The notes under the pieces were generated by a model. It was not told the origin of the DNA. It worked only from the letters and a program-made list of their open reading frames with translations, and did not search any database. This document shows positions 35,698 to 47,225 of a DNA stretch of 64,000 bases, in pieces. Numbering within the stretch: the stretch's first letter is position 1; each line of letters starts with the position of its first letter. The stretch spans positions 331,110,482-331,174,481 of the forward strand of contig CM054057.1 in the NCBI GenBank assembly GCA_028641055.1. The letters are read 5' to 3'. Source of the stretch: Alopecurus myosuroides. Its lineage: Eukaryota > Streptophyta > Magnoliopsida > Poales > Poaceae. A program made the position numbers and the translations under genes.

Positions 35698-36460
35698 GGC
35701 AAAATAAATCATCGAGGCTTATTGACTTTTTGTTTTCAGTCTTAGCATGCGTGAGCATGTGCCAAGTCGATTCAAATGAAACAGTCAGAGGAGGCTACCA
35801 CAATATCATACCCTTCTATGAATAAAACAATGCCAACAAATATTTATATGACAAATCATTTACTATTAATAAATTGGAACTAAACATGAGAGAGCATGAA
35901 ATATTAAGCAACCATTAAGTCACATATATCCTGTACGAACAAACTAAGCATGCTCACATAGATGGATATATGTACAAAAATGAAAGCAAATAGAATTCAT
36001 ACCAGCCTCTCACCAAAACTTGAATTGTCGTATATCATCATTATTTCTCTTCACTTGTGGCTCGAATAATATATAATGAAAACCAAGCTCCAATGGAATC
36101 ACGGACGACTGTTGAACTCTGCAACAAGCTGTACAAAACTAAAGAAGAACAACAAATATTTTTGGTTTTTTAATTAAAGCACGAACAAAAAGAGAGCAAG
36201 CAAACAAAGCAAAAATCTTTTTGGGTTTTTGAATATTAAACTGCAACTAAAAGAAATAAAACCAAATAGAGGAACTAAAGAAGCAAACAAAGAGAAACAA
36301 TATAATTATTTTTGGTCCTTTTGTGTTTTGGAAAGCGAAAACAAAACAATAAAAACAAAGAAGCGAAAGAAACGAAAACAAACGAGAGAAACAAAGAGAA
36401 AACATGGATATACAAAGAACCGACCGAACATGATATATAAATGAGTGTGATGTCGGTATA
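35698..36460 (-). other. Non-coding 3' spacer of element B
   Basis: Reverse complement of 54470-55250 in element A/C. Its plus strand is purine-rich around 36140-36420 (AAAGAAGCGAAAGAAACGAA). No frame is shared with the sister copy, so I see no gene. Confidence 0.6.
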
Positions 36461-36476
36461 CCTCCCCCCCCAAGCT
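36461..36476 (-). other. Internal polypurine tract of element B
   Basis: On the minus strand this reads AAGCTTGGGGGGGGAGG followed by TATACC. The same tract is at 54457-54468 in A/C and, next to the real 3' LTR, at 56401-56412. In this position it lies just after the env-position frame, about 2 kb from where the LTR would be. Confidence 0.75.
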
Positions 36477-36503
36477 TAGGATTTTGGCCTAAGTGGAGAT
36501 CAA

Positions 36504-37589
36504 TCACCAAGGGGCCCAAGAGGTGCCGCCCCCGTAATACGCCGAGGAGGAAGCCTCCTCCTGATATGTGCTCGAGGATGCGCCAGTGTACTGCATGTTG
36601 TGGTCCTCGAGAGGCGCGTCTCGACTCGCCTGCTTCCGGTAAAACTCCATGGTACTCAGATGCTCGTCTACTTGCTCCTTGGAGAGCGACTATGGTGTCC
36701 TGTCAATCTTAAATAAAATAGGCCGCGGCAAAGTAACTTTCCGCTCTTCTCCATCCATATATAAAACTCTATATATTAAACATTCATTAGTAGATTTAGA
36801 AGTGAAAAACTGATGGGATTTCATAGCAGCAAGGTTAAGCCTATGTGGAGCAATAATTTGATCATTAGGGTCAATGGAAACATGTAAAGCAGCTGCGACA
36901 CGTGTAGCAATAATGCCACCAAAAATAGGCCCAGCAGCATCAAGGCGGCGTGCAACAAGTGCACCAAGGTTATACTTTGAGCTACGGTTCAGTGCAGCAT
37001 CAATTAAAGCAAGGTGATAACTTGAAACATTAGTATTTTTCTCCCTACCAAGAATACTAGTACCAATATAGTAAGTAAAGTATCTAAGAGCAGGAAGTTG
37101 AATGTTCCTAATCTTCCCACGCTGGGATGAGCGACCATCATCGTTGGTGATCTCTTGGTAGATCCCCTGGAGGTCTGCTGGTCTATCTTGAATCCTGCTT
37201 GCTTTCCTGGTGGCGTTGATACCTATAATAGCACAAAATTCCACCAAGGACAAAGACACAAGACTACTATATAACTTGAATGCAACAGTTGGACCATATT
37301 GAGTGTTCTGAAATTTAAAGCTCTTAACAAAAGCTTTTGTGAGTGTGGCATACTGAGGGCTTTCATACTCCATAAAGTTGGTGATACCAACTCTCTCAAC
37401 AAGCATAAGAAAATCATCTAAAAGACCTGCACTTCTTAAAAATGAACGACAAGGAAAACTAGATGGGTAAATGATACCGTCATCTTCTGCATCATTAATA
37501 GTTGATGCCATAACGTCTTCATTATATGATGGCCTTGCTGAATTAGAAGAGCGTGATGGCCTTTTCCTTCTAGGAGCATCACTCCTCAA
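36504..37589 (-). CDS. Env-position orphan frame of element B (362 codons, one stop)
   Basis: The minus-strand frame runs from about 37618 to a TGA at 36506-36504, with one in-frame TAG at 36692-36690 that leaves 299 codons open. There is no ATG at the 5' end. A TTTCAG acceptor-like sequence ends at 37619 just upstream, and the first in-frame ATG is at 37511. The start is basic (RSDAPRRKRPSRSS). The middle contains FKLYSSLVSLSLVEFCAIIG, and the end is Ser/Tyr/Gly-rich (GASSSTYQEEASSS). No membrane segment or enzyme motif is evident. The FKLYSS-x-LSL-x-EFCAIIGI text recalls the Athila ORF1-type accessory family, but I cannot confirm this. Element A/C has lost this frame but keeps the last 30 codons. 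Role unknown. Confidence 0.55.
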
Positions 37590-37619
37590 TATCTCACCAA
37601 AGTTGTAACTATCCTTCTC

Positions 37620-38572
37620 TGAAATTTTTCAACAATCATCATAAAAATTAATTTCAAGCAACTATAAGGTGGAAACTACCATAGGGACTTATATGAGAGT
37701 TAAACATACATCAAACCTATTATTTCTACTCAAATCAAGCATGCAAACTCACATAAGCTGTCACCTACATTACTAAAATACTCAAAAAAATACTTCACTA
37801 AATAAAATTCTACTTGGATCGTCGGAGGAGTCACATACCAGAGATCAAACACACCAAAAATCAGCACAAATGATGGGATAGAGAAGGAGATCGAAAATCC
37901 AGAGGAAGAACACCAAGAACACGGGATCCAGAAAATGTTTTTAGTTTGGTAGGTGAGAGGGATGACTTGGGCAGTGGAGAGAGTAAGTGGAGGGCCAGGG
38001 GGCCCTACACCATGTGCTGACGCCACCAGGGGCTGGTCGCGCCACCCTGGGGTGTGCCTGCCTGGTGGGTCCCCTGGGTCTCCCAGGTGGCTTTCTGCCT
38101 CATTTTTTACGTAAAGATTTATTATAATTTTTCTGGAATTTTTCGAGAAACTTTATTTTTGAGGTATTTCCAGAATTTTAATAATTAATAAAAACCGGGA
38201 AAACGAAAGTGAAAATGGTGGAAAACAGAACCAAAACCAAAACCAGTAATACAGAGGTCCTATGACACTCTAATGAAAGAATAACCAAAGAAAACAAAGG
38301 TGGTAGTGGTGAAAACAAAAGTATGGGTGGTGAAAACATGCATAACTTCAGTAATCAGAGTGAAAACATCAGAAAAACATGCATAAGGATGGTGGAAAAC
38401 ATAATTGTACTCAAGTAATAATGTGATAACAGAATTAAATATGGTGAAAACAATAATGGGGAAGGTGAAAACATTGCCCATTTCATTTAAAATCATTTTG
38501 TTAACAAGGGTGATCAAGTCTTCCTACCAAAATAATTTTATATGAAACAAAACTTTGTTTCTCACTAAATAA
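37620..38572 (-). other. Spacer between protease and env-position frame, GTGAAAAC-rich
   Basis: About 950 bp without a conserved frame. Between 38218 and 38480 the octamer GTGAAAAC occurs five times on the plus strand and GTGGAAAAC twice, at irregular spacing. In full-length Athila elements reverse transcriptase, RNase H and integrase would occupy this position. None is visible. Confidence 0.55.
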
Positions 38573-41232
38573 TTATGTTACCTCAACCTTGATAGGCATA
38601 GTCCCAATCATAATAATTTCATATTCTTTTGGTGGCTTTGGAATAGGACAATAAAATTCTCCAATCTTGATGGTCTCAATATTTTCAATGGAATTTAGAC
38701 CATATTTTCTATCAATCTTTTTGGGAAAATAAACAGTGTGCTCTTTAACATTAACGTTAAAAGTAACATTGCCTTGATTGCAATCAATAACATCCCCTGC
38801 AGTATTAAGAAAAGTTCTCCCAAGAATAATCGAAATATTATCATCTTCAGGCATTTCCAACACAACAAAGTCAGTAAATATCATACAATTATTAGCAACT
38901 TGAACAGGAACATTCTCACATATACCCACAGGAATAGCAGTGGACTTATCAGCCATTTGCAAAGATATATCAGTTGGTATCAATTTTTCTAGGAGGAGTC
39001 TTTTATAGAGAGTAAAAGGCATGACACTAACTCCGGCTCCGAGATCACACAAAGCAGTTCTAACATAATTATTTTTAATAGAATAGGGAATAGTAGGTAT
39101 ACCAGGATCTCCATGCTTCTCAGGAACCTTTCCATTAAAAGAGTAATTAGAAATCATAGTGGATATTTCCTCATTAGGAATCTTCCTTTTGTTAGAGACA
39201 ATATCTTTCATATATTTTGCATAAGGAGGCAATTTAATAGCATCAGTTAAAGGAATTTGCAAGAACAAAGGTTTCATCCATTCACAAAACTTGTTATAGT
39301 GTTATTCTTCCTTAGATTTGTGTTTCTTACTAGGGAAAGGCATTGGTTTTTGTACCCAAGGTTCTCTCCCATTACCATGTTTATTAGCAATGAAATCTTC
39401 CTTAGTATACTTTGCAGTTTTAGTTTGCTTCTCAGGTTCAGCTACAGGTTCTTCTATATCAGAAGCATCATTCTTTTCATTACCACTTTCAGTTTCAGCA
39501 TCAAAGACAAATATACTATTAGGATCTTTAGCAAGTTCAGACGATACTACAGCAGTTTTATGTTTCTTCTTCTTTTTCTTCTTAGTATGAATAATATTAT
39601 CATTAGTTTGCTGAGAATCTTGTTCAATTCTTTTAGGATGTCCCTCAGGATATAAAGGATCTTGTGTAGCAAAACCACTTCTAGTTCTTATCTCATAAGC
39701 ATGTTTTTCTTTAGAAGCATTAACTAGCAAATCTTTTTGCACTTTAGCAAGTTGATCAATTTGATTTTGAACCATTTGAAAAAATTTAACATCATTGGAG
39801 GTTCTTTCTATAATACCATGCAAATCATTAATAGCTTTAGAGTTTTCCATAAGGTGGTTGTGCACTCTCTTATTAAAATTATCTTGCTTAATGACATAAT
39901 TATCAAATTCATCTAAGCATTGATCAGGAGGTTTTCTATAGGGAATATCTCTACTATCAAAATATTGGAGAGAGTGTACCTCAATGGATGGTGAGTGAGG
40001 GATTGGCTTACATAATTCTTCTATAGGTGGAAGATTCTTCACATCTTCAGATTTAATACCCCTCTCTTTAAGAGATTTCTTGGCTTCTCTCATCACTTCA
40101 TATTTTAATTCAATCATTCCCCTCTTTTTGGGTGTTGGTGTTGGTGTAGGTACTGGAGTAGGTGTCGGCTCAGGCTCAATCATAGTCCAATCATCATGAT
40201 TTTCGCTTGTTTTAGCCATTAATTCCTCAGTTTCTTCTGGAGTTCTCTACCTGAAAACACAACCAGCACAACTATCCAGGTATGTCCTAGATTCAACAGT
40301 TAGTCCATTATAGAATATATCAAAAAGTTTATTATCTTCTAGCTTATGCCCAAGTGTAGATCTAACTAAAGAACCGATCATTGCCCAAGATACAGACAAT
40401 TTCTCTACTTCAAATTGCTTGTAATTAAATATACTTTGTAAAGCAGCATGTTGAGCACTAGCAGGAAAATATTTCTAAAAGAAAGCATTAACCAAACCAA
40501 TAGGACTATCAATAGATCCAGGAGACAAATTGTTAAACCAAGTTTTAGCTTCATCCTTTAGCAAGAGAGGGAATATTTTAGCAACAAAGTAGCTACGTAT
40601 CTTAAGATCATCAGAGAATAAACTACTCAAAGAGGAGAGCTCATTCATATGTTTCATAGCACTTTCATTTTCAGTTCCACAAAAAGGTTCTCTCTCAACA
40701 ATAGATATATACGATAAATCAAGAGAGAAATCATAATCCTTATCCCTAATATTAATAGGAGAAGTGGCAAACGTAGCATCAAGAGATAATTTATACTTAA
40801 CAGGACGACTTTCCATAAGACGTATATCAACATCTTTATCCTTCATAGCATGTATTTCATCAATAAGATTATCACTCACTTCAATATAGGCATCATCTAA
40901 ATCATCACTAGGGTTCTCTCTAAACTCAGGTGAAAACAAGAAGTAATAGGATTTTTATCAGGAGTTTCAGTGTTTGCAACATTTTTAGCTTTAGCAATAG
41001 TAGCATCTAAGAAAGGACCGAGAGAACCACTCTCATCAAGCACAATAGAAGCATCATCTAAAGTATCAGAAGCATTTTCAGATTCAGCAGAAGTAGCATG
41101 TGTAGCATGTGGTGGTGTAAGCAGCTTACTCATAACAGACGGTGAATCAAGAGCAACAGAGGTGTTCAGAGTTGTACCTCTTCTTGTAGTGGATGGTAAT
41201 ATAGGAACTCTTCCATCACGAGACTTACCCAT
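38573..41232 (-). pseudogene. Gag-protease polyprotein of element B
   Basis: Starts MGKSRDGRVPILPSTTRRGT at 41232. Gag continues through a Trp-Phe core (KTWFNNLSPGSI near 40535), the stretch FNYKQFEVEKLSVSWAMIGS near 40435-40380, a Pro-Thr-rich linker near 40150, a coiled helix near 39850-39730 and a poly-Lys run at 39560. The protease segment (39277-38573) has the active-site motif ALCDLGAGVSVMP near 39050 and the later flap/ILGRTFLNTAGD motif near 38810. Lesions: a frame change near 40920, a frame change near 40475, a stop near 40240 and a TAA at 39304-39302. Apart from the stops, 40219-38573 is one continuous frame. It would make capsid and mature it. It is not functional as read. Confidence 0.75.
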
Positions 41233-41289
41233 GATGAATGATAGCAGTAGATAATAATACTCTCCGGTGAGCTCGAAATAAAGCTATGC

Positions 41290-41307
41290 TCCCCGACAAC
41301 GGCGCCA
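41290..41307 (-). other. Primer-binding site of element B (tRNA-Asp)
   Basis: The minus strand reads TGGCGCCGTTGTCGGGGA, complementary to plant tRNA-Asp with one mismatch. It lies 11 bases from the LTR edge at 41319. Confidence 0.87.
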
Positions 41308-41318
41308 GAAAATAGTCT

Positions 41319-41795
41319 TGATGACCCACAAGTATAGGGGATCACAACAGGCTTCGAGGGAAGTAAAACCCAAATTTATTGATTCGAAACAACGGGAGCC
41401 AAAGAATATTTGTGAGCCTTAACAAGTGAGTTGTCAATTCACCTGCACCTGAAAGTACTTTTGTTCGCAGTGCTTTATCAGTAGTAACAGTTTGATAGTA
41501 ACAGCAGTAGTGAAATAATAGCAGCAGTGGAATGAAAACAGCATCAATACTGTTTGAAGTAAACAACGGGATTAAATATTGTAGGCATAGGGATGGATGA
41601 ACGGGCGTTGCATAGATAAGAAATTTCTAATAATTATCATGTCACGGGCATTGCAGATAAATAATATAAAGCATCCGAGCACTAAGTAACCATCGGCATG
41701 AGTTCCGTAAATAGTCGTACGTGCTCGTAATGAGAACTTGCACAACATCTTTTGTCCTACCAGACCATTTTCAGCAGGGCCTCAAGGGAACTACT
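41319..41795 (-). repeat. 5' LTR of element B, part 1
   Basis: Starts TGATGACCCACAAGTATAGG and matches 35174 onward. It is interrupted by D after CTACT at 41795 and resumes at 52976. The combined length is 1394 bp, as in A/C. Confidence 0.9.
41791..41795. repeat. Target-site duplication of element D, left copy
   Basis: CTACT immediately before TGACGATGG. The perfect partner is at 52971-52975, and the single-copy empty site is visible in B's left LTR near 35634. Confidence 0.95.
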
Positions 41796-42286
41796 TGACG
41801 ATGGAACGAGTCCTGGACCTATTGGGTGAGGCTACCCGGTCCAAGGCCCAAGACCTACGCCTGAAGGGGGACGCCATAGACAGTTCTAGAAGGCCCAATC
41901 AAGGCCCACCCGCAAGGCCTTGATGATCACGAAAGGAAACTTGTAACCGACTTAAGGTTAGGGTTTGTATCCCCCCGGGTACGGTTTGAGACCTGGCCAC
42001 CTATATAAGGCCAGGAGAACCACCGGGAGGGGGACCAAGCCATATTACACCACCAAAATCCTTGAGATTGAGATCTAACTCTCGACTCGAGCACCCCCCA
42101 CTGTAACCGGTCTATTGCTAATACAGATCGACAGAAGCAGGAGTAAGGTTTTTACCTCTAAAAGGGCCCCGAACTTGGGTAAATCGCGCCCCCTGTTTGC
42201 CGACGATTGTCACCAGCGCCTACACGTTCTCCTAATCGAAACCCTATCGGTTCACCCGAGGGACTTGTTGAGATGCATATTCGACA
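41796..42286 (+). repeat. 5' LTR of element D
   Basis: 491 bp, TGACGATGGAACG to ATGCATATTCGACA. It contains TATATAA at 42002-42008. Differences from the 3' LTR are scattered transitions and a few short indels in C and G runs. Confidence 0.95.
42002..42008 (+). promoter_or_regulatory. TATA box of the D LTR
   Basis: TATATAAGG, conserved at 52688-52694 in the 3' LTR. Transcription would start about 30 bp downstream and run into gag. Confidence 0.6.
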
Positions 42287-42288
42287 AT

Positions 42289-42305
42289 TGGCACCGTCTG
42301 TGGGA
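42289..42305 (+). other. Primer-binding site of element D
   Basis: TGGCACCGTCTGTGGGA, two bases after the LTR end. This site text is usual in RIRE2-like elements. I do not assign the tRNA with certainty. Confidence 0.8.
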
Positions 42306-42323
42306 ACGGCGGGCGCTGGATCC

Positions 42324-43361
42324 ATGGCATCGTCGGCCTCATCATCGCCAACCTTAAGCTGGAGCCCTGGAGCTTCGACTCCTGCAGATCTGATCCGCTT
42401 CGGGTCGATCATCGTCGCGCCCCACTCGCCGGAATCACGCCCGGCATTCAACGGATTGGAGAAAAGCGTCACCTTGACGTTCGGGAGCTTCCGCTTCCAC
42501 GCCAACAAAGCGGGAATCCTGCACTTCCCCGAGCAAACCGATTTTGAAGGATCTGACCCCGAGTCGATCTCAAACCCGGAAACTCTCGATTCGCTGCCCA
42601 ATAACGCTGGACGCGACCTAGCAACCAGTGGCGGATCCGTGCTCCCCAGCACTCTCAACTTCCACACCACCGCTTCAGAGGAGCCTTCTCGGGTTGAAGA
42701 AACTCGCCGATCCACGCCTAGGACTCACGGGCCATATCTGGCTCAGGCCTGCATGGCACGATCGAATGATCCACCCGAGGAAACGGAAGAGAGCGTGATG
42801 GAGAGAGAGCTCATTAAGGTATCGCGAGCAGCCTGGGTCAAGGCAAAGGCAGTCGTACACTCCGCCCAGCCGATTGAAGAAGGAGCCCCGCAGGAAGATC
42901 TAACCGCATACCACTACCATCTAGTGAAGGTGGCGGCGCTGATCGAAGAAGCTCGCAAGGATCTAGACGAGCGAAAAAAGCTGGCGGACCAATCAAGTCA
43001 GCGCCATGCGGCTCTCTCCGAAACACCCTCGGTAGGGAACCATCCTCCGAGGAAGAGATACATCTCGAAGACTGCGGCCATGGATGGCGAGTCTCTAAGC
43101 AGGGTCAGCAGAACACTCGAAACTTCCCTTATGCGCGTCGACGACGACGACAACGTACACCCGACGACTCCCGCCGCCGCAGTTCTAGCCGCAGACACTT
43201 ACCTGAAGGCGAACCAGCCAGGGGAGAATGATCCCCGCGCGGAGCAATACATACAAGTGCAAAAGGGGTTGGGCATGGCAGCCGCAAGACTCGCGGCCCA
43301 AAACCGCAAGAACGCGACTGAAAGGAGGCCGAGAAAACCCCTCGGAAAAACAAAGGAATAG
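42324..43361 (+). pseudogene. Gag N-terminal region of element D, C-terminus deleted
   Basis: An open frame from ATG 42324 to a TAG at 43359-43361 encodes about 345 residues. It is Ser/Pro/Ala-rich at the start, then helical and charged (ERELIKVSRAAWVKAKAVVH, EEARKDLDERKKLAD). The frame is also open upstream to 42207 through the LTR end, but that part is leader. The retrotransposon-gag core and CCHC knuckle expected after this region are absent. Directly after the TAG, in the same frame, protease text (HAILGRTTLARFMEVPHY) begins, so about 1-1.5 kb has been deleted between them. Confidence 0.65.
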
Positions 43362-43600
43362 TACCACGCCATTCTCGGCCGAACAACGCTCGCGAGATTC
43401 ATGGAAGTACCTCACTATGCCAACCTGAAACTCAACCTTCCTGGAGAATACGGCCCCATCACCATAGATGGCGACTTCCAAAAATCTGACAAGTGCGACA
43501 TCGAGTTCAATGAGATTGCGAAGTCTTTCGGGATGCAGGAGGAACTGGAAGAATTGGCAAAGACCACGGACCACTCCTGATGCCTCTCACTAAAAAGAAT
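43362..43600 (+). pseudogene. C-terminal end of protease, element D
   Basis: In the gag frame, just after the TAG, comes HAILGRTTLARFMEVPHYAN, then LKLNLPGEYGPITIDGDF. This corresponds to the end of the aspartic protease of RIRE2-like elements. The catalytic Asp-Ser/Thr-Gly and flap lie in the deleted part. The frame ends at a TGA after KTTDHS. Confidence 0.65.
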
Positions 43601-43699
43601 GCTCCAGAACTCGAGTTTAGCGCAAACAGCGACACCCGAAAGCATCAAGTGCACCCGACGGAACCCGCGAAGACGGCGATGGTGTCTACCACCCTCTCG

Positions 43700-44760
43700 C
43701 CAGCATAGGAAGGCGCGCTCGTCGAACTCCTCCGTGAGTACTGGGAAATCTTCGCCTGGCAGCCTTCCAATATGCTAGGGATACCTAGGGAGTTCACCGA
43801 GCACTCACTCGAAGTTTACAAAGACGCCAAGCCTATCAAGCAAACAACCCGACGGTTCTCAGAGCCAAAGCAAAAAGCACTTGGAGAAGAAGTGAACAGA
43901 TTACTCGCCGCAAAATTTATCCGAGAGATAATAATATCCACCTGGTTAGCAAACCCGGTGCTGGTTCCGAAGAAAAACACTGACATCCTTCGCATGTGCA
44001 TCGACTACACGTCGTTGAACAAACACTGCCCCAAGGATAACTTTCCCTTACCACAGATCGACCAAATCGTGGACTCTACAGCAGGCTCCCAGCGCCTCTC
44101 CTTCTTGGACGCCTACTCGGGCTATAATAAGATCAGGATGAAAAAGGAGGACGAGGAAAAGACATCATTTATCGCGCCTCACGGTGTCTACTGCTACACG
44201 ACGATGCCCTTCGGGCTAAAAAAACGCAGGCGCAACATATCAGCGCTGCATGCAAAAATGCCTCGCCAAGCTCATTGGCAAGAACATACAAGTGTATGTT
44301 GACGATATCGTCATAAAAACCTGAGTGGAGGACACGCTCCTCGAGGATATAAGGGAAACATTCGACGCCCTCAATGCGTACAGGATCAAGCTCAACCCAA
44401 CCAAATGTGTCTTTGGCGTCCCCGCAGGACAACTTCTCGGGTATCTGGTGTCTGCCCGAGGAATCGAAGCTAACCCGGAGAAAATCCAAGCAATCCTGAC
44501 AATGAAGGAGCCAACCAACATTCGCGGCGTACAGCAGCTCGCAGGACGGCTAGCCGCCCTAAGCAGATTCATCGCAAGATTAGGCGAGCAAGCATTGCCC
44601 TTCTACAAGCTGCTGAAGAAAACGGATAAGTTCGAGTGGACTCCCAAAGCAAAGCAGGCATTCGCAGACTTGAAGCAAGCACTACAACGCCACAAGAACG
44701 GGAGCCAATGTTCTTGTACCTACCCGCAACAAATCAAGTCATCAGCACGGTGATCGTGGT
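43700..44760 (+). pseudogene. Reverse transcriptase, element D
   Basis: Reads EGALVELLREYWEIFAW, then the fingers/palm text VPKKNTDILRMCIDYTSLNK, DNFPLPQIDQIVD, FLDAYSGYNKIRM, MPFGLKNAGATYQRCMQ and the catalytic YVDD at 44295-44306, followed by CVFGVPAGQLLGYLVSARGI. The catalytic aspartates are present. Lesions: a TAG at about 43708, a one-base frameshift in the A run at 44216-44223, a TGA at 44323-44325, and a frameshift near 44690. It copies the RNA genome into DNA in functional relatives. It is clearly gypsy type and non-functional here. Confidence 0.88.
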
Positions 44761-45560
44761 CGAGCGGCCGGAAGATGGCAAGGCATATGGAGTTCAGCGA
44801 CCAGTTTATTATATCAGCAAGGTGCTCTCACCGTGCAAACAGCGATACCCCCACTACCAGAAGCTCGCATACGGAGTCATACTCACAGCTCGAAAACTCA
44901 AACATTACTTCCAGGAACATACCATCACGGTGCTAAATGATGCATCACTTGGTACCATCATGAACAACCCTATGGCATCTGGAAGAATTGCGAAGTGGAG
45001 CATCGAGCTAGGCGCCTGGGACATCATATACGCAGGACGTGACTCTGTAAAGTCCTAGGTCGTTGCAGAGTTCCTGTGCGAATGGACTGAGCTGCAAACA
45101 CCAGGACCCCCAGAGTACACGAGCAACTGGATCATGTACTTCGACGGGTCGAAAAGGAACGAAGGAGCCGGAGCCGGAGTTATTCTCATCTCCCCCAGGG
45201 GTGACAAGCTGCAGTATATTTTGCGATTGGACTTCCCATCCGAGGACCCAGCATCCAACAACGACGCAGAATACGAAGACCTCCTTCACGACATGAAAAT
45301 GGCGATCGCTTGCGGAGCCACCCGATTGATGATATATGGAGATTCCAACCTCATCATACAGCAGACGATGAAGGAGTGCGATGTTATCGCGGATAACATG
45401 ATCGCCTATCGCGACATGTACAGCCTACTAGAAGGAAGTTTCAAAGGGTGCAAACTGAAGCACATTGCACGATCCAGCAACGAGGAAGCGGACAAACTAG
45501 CAAACATGGGGTCCACAAACACACCCATACCGCCAGGAATTTACTTCGAAAGAATGACCG
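44744..45560 (+). pseudogene. Tandem RNase H domains (gypsy RH and extra Tat-type RH), element D
   Basis: The first domain runs STVIVVERPEDGKAYGVQRP, VYYISKVLSPCKQRYPHYQK, LAYGVILTARKLKHYF, and ends in a TAG at 45056-45058. The second starts at WIMYFDGSKRNEGAGAG (catalytic Asp at 45143) and continues with NNDAEYEDLLHDMKMAIACG and YGDSNLIIQQ, ending in the RSSNEEADKLA helix. The second has the D-E-D pattern of an active RNase H, while the first appears to lack a full catalytic set. An additional RNase H after the standard one is the known mark of the Tat lineage. Apart from the TAG between them the second domain is intact. Confidence 0.85.
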
Positions 45561-45599
45561 AGCGTTCAGTCAAGGTCAAGAAGCCAGCAGGAACACCCG

Positions 45600-46932
45600 C
45601 AGCAGCAGAGACAGCTGTCAGCCCACAAATCGCCCTCATCGAGCTCATACATAACATCTCAAGGCAAGTTTTTATGGTCGAGCCAGTCTGGACGCAGAAA
45701 TACCTCGACTACTTGTCCAAAAAACAGCTCCCGGCAGACCTTTGCGAGGCTCGACAAATAGTGAGACGCAGCAAATCTTTTCGGGTGATCAATGGAGAGC
45801 TATACAAGCAAAGCATATCCGGGGTACTGCAAAGGTGCATCGCACCCGAGGATGGCCAAGAGCTGCTCCAGGACATACATCAAGGAGATTGTGGTCACCA
45901 TGCCAGCTGGAGAGAAATCGTAGGTAAAGCCTTCAGGGCAGGATTTTATTGGCTCACTGCAGCAAGAGACGCCAAAGATCTAGTCGACAGATGCAACGCC
46001 TGTCATAGGTTTGCGCCCAAGCCACACGCCCCTGCCATGGAACTACACATGATCCCCATCTCCTGGCCCTTTGCACAACGGGGGCTAGACATGGTAGGGC
46101 CACTACAAAAGTCGACACCCGGAGGATATATGCACCTTCTCGTAGAAGTTGACAAATTCACAAAGTGGATACAACCATACAGGCTATGTCAGTCACCTCC
46201 GCCAGCGCCCAGTGTGCCGTGAAATTCCTCGACTCCATTGTGTGCAGATTTGGCATACCACACAACATCATCACCGACAACGGCAGCAACTTCACGGCGA
46301 AGGAAACACAGGAATTCTGCGAGAAAAAGGGAATCACCCTCAGCTTCGCCTCGGTGGCTCACCCGCAAACTAACGGTCAAGTCGAGCGATCCAACAGATT
46401 AGTCTCAGCTGGCCTAAAGAAGCGACTACTCGATCGCCTGAACCCAGCAGCAGGGCACTGGGCCGAGCAGTTACCATCAGTACTGTGGAGCCTCCGCACA
46501 ACACCAAATCGGTCAACAAACTATACGCCATTCTTCATGGTCTACGGAGCCGAGGCCGTCCTACCCGAAAACGTCAAATTCAGCGCTCCACGAGTCATCG
46601 CGTACAGGGAAGAAACCTCAAACAGGGCACTCGCAGAAGACGTGGATGCACTCGACGAAATTCGAGACATCGCACTCGCAAGATAGGCAGTATACCAGCA
46701 ATCACTGCGCAACTACCACGGTCGTCGTATACGCCACAGATCCTTCGTGGTAGGAGACCTGGTGCTGTGGCTCAAGCAAAAGGAAGGACACAAGCTCGCG
46801 CCACCATGGGAAGGACCCTTCATAATACACGAAGTTATCCCAGGTGGCGCTTATCGACTGAAGAATCCGGAGACCGGCGACATCTACTCCAATCCATGGA
46901 ACGTTGCGCATCTCCGCAAGTTCTATCCTTAG
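45600..46932 (+). pseudogene. Integrase, element D
   Basis: The HHCC zinc domain starts at HQGDCGHHASW (His at 45888) and ends with CNACHRF near 46003. The catalytic core has Asp at 46088 (GLDMVG), Asp at 46276 (TDNGSNF) and Glu at 46384 (GQVERSN), a standard D-D35-E spacing. The C-terminal part continues through SVLWSLRTTPNRSTNYTPF to VGDLVLWLKQKEGH, and ends WNVAHLRKFYP at 46932. No chromodomain follows, as expected for Tat. Lesions: a frameshift around 46185-46200 and a TAG at 46684-46686. It would insert the cDNA into chromosomal DNA. All catalytic residues are still present. Confidence 0.9.
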
Positions 46933-47225
46933 GATTATTCTATTCGCAAAAAATAAGACTATACTAGCCATTTTGTAGCCCGAGGAAATACATGGCTTCT
47001 CAGCCATATCAATAAAAACACATGGTTCTTCAACCATAGTTGTTCGCATCTTCCATTTTACATGCTAAAACAACAGGTATATACCCCAAACACACGGGGG
47101 ATACGCCTAACTAAGCATAAAATAAAAATTATCAAATACAAGGTACAAAAATGTTCAAACCTTATAAACACCTTACAAAATATCGAGTGAGCTATACAAG
47201 GTTACAGGATCTCTACATCCTACGA

